From Adiantum capillus-veneris (taxonomy: Eukaryota > Streptophyta > Polypodiopsida > Polypodiales > Pteridaceae), in contig CM043959.1 of NCBI GenBank assembly GCA_014529385.2, forward strand, positions 46,765,928 to 46,829,927: 64,000 nt of DNA. The letters run 5' to 3'. The notes beneath the pieces were generated by a model that worked only from the letters and a program-made list of their open reading frames with translations, had not been told where the DNA came from and made no database searches. Positions 23,219 to 34,831 of the stretch are shown here, piece after piece. The translations under genes and the position numbers were made by a program. Each line of letters opens with the position of its first letter. Position 1 is the stretch's first letter.

Positions 23219-25878
23219 TAGCCGTTTTTCAGCTCTCTGTAATTGCCATAGTGAGTTATCTCACCCTATCAAATCACTCAAACACTGTGGTTACCCTCAC
23301 CCTTTCACTGTATATAGGTGCGTGTGAGTTAGGGGACTTTTCCCATGTCTCCTTACTGAAATAAAAAACCCTCAATTAGCTAGTCATTGGGCTAGTTGAG
23401 CCAAAAAAATAAAAAATATAAGTATATTATGGCCCATGCGTATGTAAATATTTCTTTGTATATAGGGCCTAAATAAAAGATTTTTTCATAATTATTTTGG
23501 TATTTATTTAAATATTTCTACCTAGGTGTGTGTTATTTATGCTCTGTACATTGCCTCACCATTACCACAATTTTTCTTACCATTTTTCATACTCTTTATT
23601 CCATATAGAAATATTTTCATGTAAGCTTCTCTTATATTTGGTGTAACTCCACCCCAACAAAAATCCAAAAAAACTAGTTTTATTTATGTGTATATTTTTT
23701 CACTATTGTGATTTTTCCCTTCCTACATCTATTTTGTTTTTTTTTCTAAAAAATTAAAACATCAAAAATATTTATCTTTTTATGGTAGCCTCATAATGAG
23801 AGAGATTCCTTTTGACCCCTTTATATTTTTTCCACTTATATTATTTATATTTGACATGTACCTATTTTTTACACCCTCAATATTTGATTTTCTTAGTTGT
23901 ACTATTCACTTATATCATGATCTCAACAATATCTTCAATTATAGACCTACCAAATAAGGTCAAGGGTAGGTGGCATGCATACATGCACTATGGAGGGCTC
24001 ACTCTTGGAGGTATTCAAAAGAATCATCCAAAGAAGGACCCCACAAGGACCTCGTGCAGTGGAAAAAAATGGTCGGTTTTGCTGAATTTTTAAAGTTCAC
24101 TTGCTCTCTGAATTTGAAAAGGTGATACAAATAAAAGTTGTAGCTCGTGGGCTGAACTTTTGCCTCAAATTTTTTCATATTTTTTTGAGCTACGAGCTGT
24201 GAGCTATGATTTTATTAGTGGACCCCAGTTTTCCCATGCTATGCAGCCACACTCTCTCTTCCACTTTATCATTTTCCTCTTTCACACACACTTCTCCACT
24301 CATCATCTCCACCTCTCTCACCACTCCTCTCTGCACCCTACTCACCTTCTCCTCAACCTTGAAGAATAAGAGAAACCATGGTGAACTCATACCTCCCACA
24401 CACAATTCCATTCCAAAATTGACCACCTAGTCTCATTTTTCCTCCTCCAAATTACCCATATCTATAAAAAAAACCACAAAATTCAGCCTCTTCTCTTAAA
24501 AGACAGCATCATGGTGGTTGATTACTCAGCTTCAATTACCTTGTCTCTCAAGGAAGGTCAAGAGTGGAGAAAAAATGTACCGTCAAAGCTAGTGGACCGT
24601 CAACAAGCGTCAAAATTGGCCTTACTCAAGACACTTGAAGCATCAACCTTGTAAGAAATCCACCTTTTCTTACCTCTTAAGAGTTTTTCTTCCTTATTTG
24701 TATCCTACATGGATACTCCCATTGTAAATATCCAATTCCATTTGTAAATTAATACTAACTCTACTAACACTAACCCACTATGAAAAGTCCTATCACCTCC
24801 ATTTCTCTCCTCTCTCTTTCCTCACCAACTTCTTGATAATTCCAAGCAAAAGAAATTAGATAAATTGCTAAAAATCTAACCCAACCATGGTTAGAGGAGT
24901 AACCCTAGCCTTCAAAATTGCTATAAAAGGAGGGTGTAGCTAGCACAAAAAGGGGGGAGAAGAAAGAGCACTATGCTATAGCTTGAGAAGCCAAGCTCAA
25001 CCTCTTGAGAAGGAGCTCTTGAGTGGAATCTCATTGGCATTAGGCATATGTATGTGTTGTATTAGGGGTGATTAGCAAGGGAACTCTATGCCATTGTAAG
25101 AGAGAGTGATCATTAAATTGAGAGTAGGAAATCTATCATTTCTCCTACTAGAGTAAGCCCAATATTTGCTGAATCAAGGAGGGTGAATTTGGACTAAGCA
25201 TGGATACCTTGTCTCCCTTCCAACGTGAAGTCATGGACGATAATGATGTGTAAGTGTCTTGGTGTTTTATTTAAGTTCTTGATAGCTTGTCTCCGGGTAT
25301 TGTTATCAATTTAGCCGCAAATCCCACATGCTGTAAGAGGGCGACAGGGTGGAGAGGACTCCCTTGGCCTTAAGACAGTGATTGGGGTGGCTTTTTTCTT
25401 GTGATGTGTTGTGGTGTAATTTACTCAGGCTATGTTGAACAAATACTAATCTCACTTTGATTGGTCATGACAGATTTGTAAGGAGGCATTAGTGCAACAA
25501 GCACCCCCTTCCCCCTTCTCTCTCTTTCTTACATATATATATATTTATGTTTACTTGATCATTAACGATACACTTCAAAGCAGCCCGAGCACCATCTCTC
25601 TCTCTCTCTCTCTCTCGTGTTTTGGTGTATGAGAGTGTTCCATTGGTGTTAGGGTTAGTGTAAATTCCTTGCTTGTTTGTGGGTTGCTCTAACGATTCTC
25701 CTCTTTTGCATCCTAGTTCGCTCTTAAACTAAGTGGTGCCCCTTGTGTAGTTGGGATTTGGTTGGGGGTTTGTTGTTTTGGTTTGTGTTGTGTTGTGCCC
25801 CAGCCCCATTGAGCAGCACGGGAGCCTTGAAGGGTGTCTAGAGGTTTCTCTTCTTGTTGCCCGCCCCAAACCGCCTCA
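23219..25878. mobile_element. 2.66-kb insertion in the satellite, solo-LTR-like
   Basis: The satellite phrase CATGCTACTAGGGATAATAG is split: CTACTA ends the left flank (23213-23218) and starts the right flank (25879-25884), a 6-bp target duplication. The inserted 2660 bp has no long reading frame, ends in CCTCA and begins TAGCC, with no clear terminal inverted repeat. It contains a canonical TATAAAAGG (24922-24930) followed by purine-rich leader-like text and a (TC)11 tract at 25595-25616. Size, promoter-like box and lack of coding sequence suggest a large solo LTR or a non-autonomous element. It does not match any other LTR in the window. The exact ends depend on how the ambiguous CTACTA/TAG bases are divided. 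Confidence 0.6.
24922..24930 (+). promoter_or_regulatory. Candidate TATA box inside the 2.66-kb insertion
   Basis: TATAAAAGG within TTGCTATAAAAGGAGGGTG is a textbook TATA box. About 30 bp downstream lies a purine-rich stretch that could be the start of a transcript. This supports an LTR-type promoter but is not proof. Confidence 0.4.
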
Positions 25879-28800
25879 CTACTAGGGATAATAGGTTAAA
25901 CAAGTGGTGGGCCTTGAAATAAAACCCCCTAGAGTGTTTCAATGGAGCTTAGCTTGGAAACATGGTAAAGCTTGCTTCTCTCCATGTTTCAATGCAGCCT
26001 ATCTTGGATAATTGGTGGAGCATCATTCTCTCCATGTTTAAATGGAGCCTAGCTTGGACAAGTGGTGGACTTTTGTTTCTCTCTATGTTTGAATAGAGTT
26101 ATCTTGGAAAAGTGGTGGACCTTGGAACAAATCCCCCATGTAAAACATATCATGGGCATTACAAGTGGTGAGAAAGAATACCATTCAATATATAACCTTA
26201 TAGGTTGGACAAGTGGTGGACCTTAACACCCAATTATTCTTAATATAATGACATAGAGTGGATAAGTGGTGAACTTGGGACCAAACCTACTAGGGAAAAT
26301 AGGTTGGACAAGTGGTGGACCTTCAATGTAAACCCCCCATGTACAAAATATCACTCATGCTACTAGAAATAATTTGGTATTAAGGTCCATGTTTCAATGC
26401 AGCATAGCTTGGAAAAGTGGTGGACCTTGTTTCTCTCTATGTTTCAATAGATTTAGCTTGGACAAGTGGTGGACCTTGAACAAAACCCCCATGTAAATCA
26501 TGTCATGGGCATTACAAGTGGTGAGAAAAAATACCATTCAAGCTATAACATTATAGGTTGGACAAGTGGTGGACCTTAACAGCAAATTCCTCTTAATATA
26601 ATGACATAGAGTGGACAAGTGGTGAATCATGAGACCAAACCTACTAGGGATAATAGGTTGGACAAGTGGTGAACCTTGAATGTAAACCTCCCATGTACAA
26701 AATATTATGGGTATTGGGTATTTCAATGGAGCCTAGCAACTTGGAGACATGGTGGAGCTTATTTCTCTCCATGTTTCAATGGAGCCTATCTAGGAGAAAC
26801 AGTGGAGGTTCCTTCTCTCCATGTTTCAATGAGCCTAGTTTGGACAAGTGGTGGACCTTTCTTTCTCTATATGTTTTAATAGAGTTAGCTTGGACGAGTG
26901 GTGGACCTTGGAATGAAACCCCCATGTAAAACATATCATGGGCATTTCAAGTGGTGAGAAAGGATACCATTGAAAATATAACCTTATAGGTTGCACAAGT
27001 GGTGGACCTTAACACATAGTTCTTCTTAATATAATTACATAGAGTGTACAAGTGGTGAATCTTGAGACCAAACCACTCGTGCTACTAGGGATAATAGGTT
27101 GGACAAGTGGTGGACCTTGAATGTAAACCCCTCATGTACAAAATTATGGGTTTAGGGTATTTTAATGGAGCCTAGCTTGGAGACATGGTGGAGATTGCTT
27201 CTCTCAATGTTTCAATGGAACCTATCTTGGAGAAATAGTGGAGCATCCTTCTCTCCATGTTTCAATGGAGCCTATCTTGGACAAGTGGTGGACCTTTGCT
27301 TCTCTCTATGTTTCAATAGAGTTAGCTTGGACAAGTGGTGGGTCTTGGAACAAAACCCCTTTGTAAAACATAGCATGGACATTACAAGTGATGAGGAAAA
27401 ATATCATTCAAGATAAAACCTTATAGGTTGGAAAAGTGCTCATGGACCTTGACAAGTGGTGAAGGATACCATTTAAGATATACCCTTATAGGTTGGACAA
27501 GTGGTGGACCTTAACACCCAGTTATTCTTAATATAATGACATAGAGTGGATAAGTGGTAAATCTTAAGACCAAACCACTCATGCTACTAGGTATAATACG
27601 TTAGAGAAGTGGTAGACCTTGAATGTAAACACCCCATGTACAAAATATCATGGTTTTAGGGTGTTTCAATGGAGCCTAGCATCTTGGAGACATGGTAGAT
27701 CTTGATTCTTTCCATGTTTGAATGGCACCTATCTTGGAAAAATGATGGAGGTTACTTCTCTCCATGCTTCAACGGAGCCTAGCTTTGACAAGTGGTGAAC
27801 CTTTGCTTCTCTCTATGTTTGAATAGAGTTAGCTTGGACAAGTGGTGGACCTTTGCTTCTCTCTATGTTTGAATAGAGTTAGCTTGGACAAGTGGTGGAC
27901 CTTGGAATGAAACCCCTATGTAAAACATATCATGGGCATTTCAAGTGGTGAGAAAGGATACCATTTAAGATATAACCTTATAGGTTGGACAAGTGGTGGA
28001 CCTTAATACATAGTTCTTCTTAATATAATGACATAGAGTGTACAAGTGGTGTATCTTGAGACCAAACCACTCGTGCTACTAGGGATAATAGGTTAGACAA
28101 GTGGTGGGCTTTGAAATAAAACCCCCCATGTACAAAATAAAATGGGTTTAGGGTAATTAAATGGATCCTAGCTTGGAGACATGGTGGAGCTTGCTTCTCT
28201 CCATGTTTCAATGAAGCCTATCTTGGAGAAATGGTGGAGCATCCTTCTCTCCATGTTTCAATATAGCCTAGCTTGGACAAGTGGTGGACCTTTGGTTCTC
28301 TATATGTTTCAATAGAGTTAGCTTGGAAAAGTGGCGGACATTGAAATAAAACTCCCATGTAAAACATATCATGGGCATTTCAAGTGGCGAGAAAGGATAC
28401 CGTTTAAGATATAACCTTATAGGTTGGACAAGTGGTGGACCTTAACACCCAATCCCTTTTAATTCAATGACATAGAGTGGAGAAGTGGTGAATCTTGAAA
28501 CCAAACCACTCATGCTACTAGGGATAATAGGTTAAACAAGTGGTGGGCCTTGAAATAAAACCCCCTAGAGTGTTTCAATGGAGCTTAGCTTGGAAACATG
28601 GTAAAGCTCCATGTTTCAATGCAGCCTATCTTGTATAAATGGTGGAGCATTATTCTCTCCATGTTTCAATGGAGCCTAGCTTGGACAAGTGGTGGACCTT
28701 TGTTTCTCTCTATGTTTGAATAGAGTTATCTTGGAAAAGTGGTGGACCTTGGAACAAAACCCCCATGTGAAACATATCATGGGCATTACAAGTGGTGAGA

Positions 28801-31800
28801 AAAAATACTGTTCAATATATAACCTTATAGGTTGGACAAGTGGTGGACCTTAACACCCAATTATTCTTAACATAATGACATAGAGTGGATAAGTGGTGAA
28901 CTTGGGACCAAACCTACTAGGAAAAATAGGTTGGACAAGTGGTGGACCTTGAATGTAAACCCCCCATGTACAAAATATCACTCATGCTACTAGAAATAAT
29001 TTGGTATTAAGGTGCATGTTTCAATACAGCCTAGCTTGGAAAAGTGGTGGACCTTGGTTTCTCTCTATGTTTCAATAGATTTAGCTTGGACAAGTGGTGG
29101 ACCTTGGAACAAAACCCCCATGTAAATCATGTCATAGGCAGTACAAGTGGTGAGAAAAAATACAATTCAAGCTATAACATTATAGGTTGGAGAAGTGGTG
29201 GACCTTAACACCAAATTCCTCTTAATATAATGACACAGAGTGGACAAGTGGTGAATCATGAGACCAAACCTACTAAGGATAATAGGTTGGACAAGTGGTG
29301 AACATTGAATGTAAACCCCCCATGTACAAAATATTATGGGTATAGGGTATTTCAATGGAGCCTAGTAACTTGGAGACATGGTGGAGCTTATTTCTCTCCA
29401 TGTTTCAATGGAGCCTATGTAGGAGAAACAGTGGAGGATCCTTCTCTCCATGTTTCAATGAGCCTAGCTTGGACAACTGGTGGACCTTTCTTTCTCTATA
29501 TGTTTTAATAGAGTTAGCTTGGACGAGTGGTGGATCTTGGAATGAAGCCCCCATGTAAAACATATCATGGGCATTTCACGTGGTGAGAAAGGATACCATT
29601 TAAAATATAACCTTATAGGTTGGACAAGTAGTGGACCTTAACACATAGTTATTCTTAATATAATGACATAGAGTGTACAAGTGGTGAATCTTGAGACCAA
29701 ACCACTCATGCTACTAGGGATAAAAGGTTGGAGAAGTGGTGGACCTTGAATGTAAACCCCTCATGTACAAATTTATGGATTTAGGGTATTTCAATGGAGC
29801 CTAGCTTGGAGACATGGTGGAGATTGCTTCTCTCAATGTTTCAATGGAACCTATCTTGGAGAAATGGTGGAGCATCCTTCTCTCCAGGTTTCAATGGAGC
29901 CTATCTTGGACAAGTGGTGGACCTTTGCTTCTCTCTATGTTTCAATAGAGTTAGCTTGGACACGTGGTGGGTCTTGGAACAAAACCCCTTTGTAAAACAT
30001 AGCATGGACATTACAAGTGATGAGGAAAAATATTATTCAAGATAAAACCTTATAGGTTGGAAAAGTGCTCATGGACCTTGACAAGTGGTGAAGGATACCA
30101 TTTAAGATATACCCTTATAGGTTGGACAAGTGGTGGACCTTAACACCCAGTTATTCTTAATATAATGACATAGAGTGGATAAGTGGTGAATCTTAAGACC
30201 AAACCACTCATGCTACTAGGTATAATACGTTAGAGAAGTGGTAGACCTTGAATGTAAACACTCCATGTACAAAATATCATGGTTTTAGGGTGTCTCAATG
30301 GAGCCTAGCATCTTGGAGACATGGTAGATCTTGATTCTTTCCATGTTTGAATGGAACCTATCTTGGAAAAATGATGGAGGTTATTTCTCTCCATGCTTCA
30401 ACGGAGCCTAGCTTTGACAAGTGGTGAACCTTTGCTTCTCTCTATGTTTTAATAGAGTTAGCTTGGACAAGTGGTGGACCTTTGCTTCTCTCTATGTTTG
30501 AATAGAGTTAGCTTGGACAAGTGGTGGACCTTGGAATGAAACCCCCAAGTAAAACATATCATGGGCATTTCAAGTGGTGAGAAAGGATACCATTTAAGAT
30601 ATAATCTTATAGGTTGGACAAGTGGTGGACCTTAATACATAGTTCTTCTTAATATAATGACATAGAGTTTACAAGTGGTGTATCTTGAGACCAAACCACT
30701 CGTGCTACTAGGGATAATAGGTTAGGCCAGTGGTGGGCTTTGAAATAAACCCCCCATGTACAAAATAAAATGGGTTTAGGGTATTTACATGGATCCTAGC
30801 TTGGAGACATGGTGGAGCTTGCTTCTCTCCATGTTTCTATGAAGCCTATCTTGGAGAAATGGTGGAGCATCCTTCTCTCCATGTTTCAATATAGCTTAGC
30901 TTGGAGAAGTGGTGGACCTTTGGTTCTCTCTATGTTTCAATAAAGTTAGCTTGGACAAGTGGGGGACATTGAAACAAAACTCCCATGTAAAACATATCAT
31001 GGGCATTTCAAGTGGCGAGAAAGGATACCATTTAAGGTATAACCTTATAGGTTGGACAAGTGGTGGACCTTAACACATTGTTCTTCTTAATATAATGACA
31101 TAGAGTGTACAAGTGGTGAATCTTGAAACCAAACCACTCATGCTACTAGGGATAATAGGTTAAACAAGTGGTGGGCCTTGAAATAAAACCCCCTAGAGTG
31201 TTTCAATGGAGCTTAGCTTGGAAACATGGTAAAGTTTGCTTCTCTCCATGTTTCAATGCAGCCTATCTTGGATAAATGGTGGTGCATCATTCTCTCCATG
31301 TTTCAATGGAGCCTAGCTTGGACAAGTGGTGGACCTTGATTTCTCTCTATGTTTGAATAGAGTTATCTTGGAAAAGTGGTGGACCTTGGAACAAAACCCC
31401 CATGTGAAACATATCATGGGCATTACAAGTGGTGAGAAAAAATACCATTCAATATATAACCTTATAGGTTGGAGAAGTGCTGGACCTTAACACCCAATTA
31501 TTCTTAATATATTGACATAGAGTGGATAAGTGGTGAACTTGGGACCAAACCTACTAGGGAAAATAGGTTGGACAAGTGGTGGACCTTGAATGTAAACCCC
31601 CCATGTACAAAATATCACTCATGCTACTAGAAATAATTTGGTATTAAGGTCCATGTTTCAATGCAGACTAGCTTGGAGAAGTGGTGGACCTTTGTTTCTC
31701 TCTATGTTTCAATAGATTTAACTTGGACAAGTGGTGGACCTTGGAACAAAACCCCCATGTAAATCATGTCATGGACATTACAAGTGGTGAGAAAAATACC

Positions 31801-32203
31801 ATTTAAACTATAACATTATAGGTTGGAAAAGTGGTGGACCTTAACACCAAATTCCTCTTAATATAATGACATAGAGTGGACAAGTGGTGAATCATGAGAC
31901 CAAACGTACTAGGGATAATAGGTTGGACAAGTGGTGAACCTTGAATGTAAACCCCCCATGTACAAAATATTATGGGTATCGGGTATTTCAATGGAGCCTA
32001 GCAACTTGGAGACATGGTGGAGCTTATTTCTCTCCATGTTTCAATGGAGCCTATCTAGGAGAAACAATGGAGGTTCCTTCTCTCCATGTTTCAATGAGCC
32101 TAGCTTGGACAAGTGGTGGACCTTTCTTTCTCTATATGTTTTAATAGATTTAGGTTGGACAAGTGGTGGACCTTGAAATGAAAACCCCATGTAAAACATA
32201 TCA
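25879..32203 (+). repeat. Satellite array, 2.63-kb higher-order repeat, left part
   Basis: The junction phrase GATAATAGGTTAAACAAGTG occurs at 25887, 28523 and 31151, spacings of 2636 and 2628 bp. It occurs again at 42382, which is 2636 bp further once the 8595 bp of retrotransposon plus target duplication are removed. Each higher-order unit contains roughly six related blocks of about 440 bp. Copies are only a few percent different, so the amplification is recent compared with the other arrays. Confidence 0.9.
32199..32203. repeat. Target site duplication, left
   Basis: TATCA immediately before the 5' LTR, identical to 40794-40798. The uninterrupted satellite unit has a single copy in the phrase AAAACATATCATGGGCATTT. 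Confidence 0.95.
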
Positions 32204-33796
32204 TGTCATAATAATCAATATCTAATTCTCCTAAATGATTTTCTCATATTAAACTGATCATTTAATGTGGGGAAGTGCCAAGGGAGAAAAAGCTAGAATA
32301 TTGGTTAAGCTAGCAGACCGGCCACAGTAGGGATCCAAAGGAGGGAAAATAGGGATCCAAAGGGGGGGCCATCTGCAAAAGAGCCATGTGAAACAATGGG
32401 CCAAAAAGACCCTAAGGTTCAGCCCATTAAGACTTCCAAAATGCTAAGGTTCCAAAATTCAAAGGTTGTGTCCAAAGGTCAACCCTAGGGAAAATTGGAT
32501 GCTTAGTGTGTGCCCTAAAAAGTCTTTGCACATCCCTACATGGGAGGGGGCGAGCCCCAAAGCTAGGGGATGAGAGAGAAAGCCACACACACACACACAG
32601 GCTCCCTTTACACAAAGGGAATGAGGGACACATGTCAGCTCCCTAGGCCAAATGCCCACAAGGTGTGCCCAATTCCTATTGGAAGACCCTTGAAGTGGAC
32701 CAATGAGAATTAAGCTAGAGTAAATCTAGTTTAATTAATTTAAAAACATTTAATAAAAGAAACCAATGAGAATTAAGTCTCCTAGAAGACTATTGGGCAG
32801 TCTCCCCAGGGGTCCAATGAGCATTCAGGAGCCCCATGGCTTGCCTGATTCCTATTGGCCAGGAGGCAAAGGGGTCCAATGAGAGTTTAGTTTAATTATT
32901 TAATTACCTAAAGCTCTCACAAAAGGGGAAAGGGGGACACATGTCAGAAGGCTATCACTTATGCTGCTTAATTCCTATTGGCTTGACCTGGGGAGGTCCA
33001 ATGAGGCAAAAGGCAGACCTAATTAGCAGCTAGGGCTCGCCCAAGAGAGAGGGGGGGCTGATTTTTGCTTGGCATTGACACACACACACTCACACTTGAC
33101 CATGTGTGAAGGAAGAATACTCTATCTCCTCCCAAGCTTTAATGGAGAGCTCATCATCTACTCCAAGCTTGTGAGATAGAAGCCTACATCAACACTCTCT
33201 TGGCATATGGATGCAAATCCAACCAAGAGCCAAGCTTCAATGCATGCTCATCTTCTCTACCAAGCTAATTACTAAGCTAAGCTATGCTAATATGAGTGAT
33301 TATGTGAGGAGATGTACATCTTTCTCGTAAGATACTTCTTTTTCTTCTCAATCTACTCTCATACCCTGCTAGCTCTCACCATCTTCGAAGGTGTGTGAGG
33401 TCTTGGGTCTGAGAACGGGGATAATTCAAGTTGTGTTTGATTAAGTGTTTTGCTTGGTGTATGAAGCTTCCATCTTCATTGCACTAGCTAGTCTTGAAGG
33501 AACACAAAGAATTGTATTGTACAATGTCTCTCTTGATGGGAGAAACCATAATACAAAGCCTTTTGGAGGGGGGACCGGCTCCATGCAAATCCGGTCCTCA
33601 ACTGTTGTCAATAGCTTAATTGCTCTCTCTCTTTTGAAAGTATTGTCGATGCTATCTAACTAGGTGTTATGCTTTTTGTTGCTCTCTCCACCCAAGCACT
33701 CTTGTAATTCTCATTAGGAATCTATTCTAATGAAATGCCCACTATATTCATGCTAATTTCCGCTACACATAAGATTTTAGGCCATTAAATGTTACA
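32204..33796 (+). repeat. 5' LTR (1593 bp)
   Basis: Starts TGTCATAATAATC and ends AAATGTTACA. Contains a (CA)8 tract near 32584-32599, a cluster of CCAAT/ATTGG motifs (32678-33002) and two ACACATGTCAG motifs. Open frames within it (for example 33445-33663) are repeated identically in the other LTR and show no domain. Confidence 0.95.
32678..33002. promoter_or_regulatory. Cluster of paired inverted CCAAT boxes in the LTR
   Basis: Five CCAAT motifs (32700, 32763, 32814, 32876, 32998) and four ATTGG motifs (32678, 32792, 32854, 32977) fall within 325 bp. Four pairs have the arrangement ATTGG, 17-18 bp, CCAAT. ATTCCTATTGG recurs three times and CCAATGAG recurs in all the direct copies. CCAAT is the NF-Y binding core. 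The same cluster is in the 3' LTR at about 39673-39999. Regulation is inferred from motif density only. Confidence 0.5.
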
Positions 33797-33797
33797 T

Positions 33798-33810
33798 TGG
33801 TATCAGAGCT
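33798..33810 (+). promoter_or_regulatory. Primer-binding site, initiator tRNA-Met type
   Basis: TGGTATCAGAGC begins two bases after the 5' LTR end. This is the standard plant primer-binding site complementary to the 3' end of initiator methionine tRNA. It primes minus-strand DNA synthesis. Confidence 0.95.
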
Positions 33811-34213
33811 CAAGGTTTCTCTTTTCTTGCTCAAGAAGGGAGGTCCTCAAGCTAGCTATAAATGGTTGGTATTATTAATTGCCTGTGAGTAAGTAGAATA
33901 GGGATTTTTCAGCCTTGCAGTGTGCCTGCCTTTGTGCAGTTAACGGGGCATCACTGTCGAGAGCTATGGTCTTAATAGTGGAGTCCTACGGGGCTTGCCT
34001 ACGGCTTAACCACTATTGAGCTATTAGAAGCTTGACAGGAGTCGGTGCTGTTTTGGTGTCGAAAGACCCTCTCTTCTATTCCTTGCAATTAATGGTATTC
34101 GAGCCGCGGGTACAGTAGCTTGAGTGCTTTTTCTAAAGGGGTAAAGAGGAGTAGCAACTAGGGCTTGAAGTGCCAAAGTACACCTAAAAAGTTTACACCT
34201 AAAAGTTGTTAGA
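33811..34213 (+). other. Untranslated leader of the young element
   Basis: About 400 bp between the primer-binding site and the first gag ATG, without a coding frame on the plus strand. It would hold packaging signals in a complete element, but none can be named from sequence. Confidence 0.6.
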
Positions 34214-34831
34214 ATGGCTAACAATAGTAAAGAGAGTGAAATTAATGTTGATAACTTTGATTTTGCTCATGAGCAAGCTACTAATGATGCTTCAATGCTT
34301 GTTAACTATCTTGTTTCTAGGCTTCAACAAGCCATGGGCAATCCATCTCTCCAAAGTGAAGTGCAACGGCAGCTCCGTGCTCACGGGATTCTCCAAGCTC
34401 ATCACCATGACGAGAGAACACCTAGGAAGCCTCCTTGTGAGACTACCAAAAGAGGTCTCTCTCCGATTCGGGAAGAAGAAGAGAATCCATATGAAGGGCT
34501 CAAGAACTTACTTCTTGATGATGCATCTCCTTCCCAAAGGAGAACTCAAGAGCCTCCACCGAAGGAACGAGAAAGAAGCGAGTCTCCCGCCACCTCGGCG
34601 GAGATGGCTCCACGAAGACGGCGGGCTAAACGCTCTCCATCACCACCAAAGCGGAGAAGACCATTACACTCTTCTCCACGCCATAATTCAAAGAGGGATG
34701 ATAAAAAGCAAGAGAAGAAAAAGGCGAGAAAGAGGACACCCTCTTCTCCATCTTCTTCATCCTCTTCCTCTTATGAAAGCTATGGTGAAGACGACAAAGA
34801 TCAAGACAAGAAAAAGGCGAGAACGAGGTAA
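34214..34831 (+). pseudogene. Gag N-terminal part, cut by an in-frame stop
   Basis: An ATG at 34214 opens 205 codons, starting MANNSKESEINVDNFDF. The second half is rich in Arg/Ser and Lys (RRRRAKRSPSPPKRRR, SSPSSSSSSS), which would make a basic, probably nucleic-acid-binding or nuclear-targeting region. The frame ends at TAA (34829-34831) and stays open immediately afterwards in the same frame through pol, so a single codon separates the halves. Two 93-bp repeats (starting near 34721 and 34814) show the cause: the sister unit has ACA (34736-34738) where this unit has TAA. The element may rely on readthrough, or this copy may be dead. I favour a mutation. Confidence 0.8.

Noticed and set aside
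33445..33663. 72-codon frame repeated identically at 40442-40660
   Set aside because: It lies inside the LTR and is duplicated with it; no domain.
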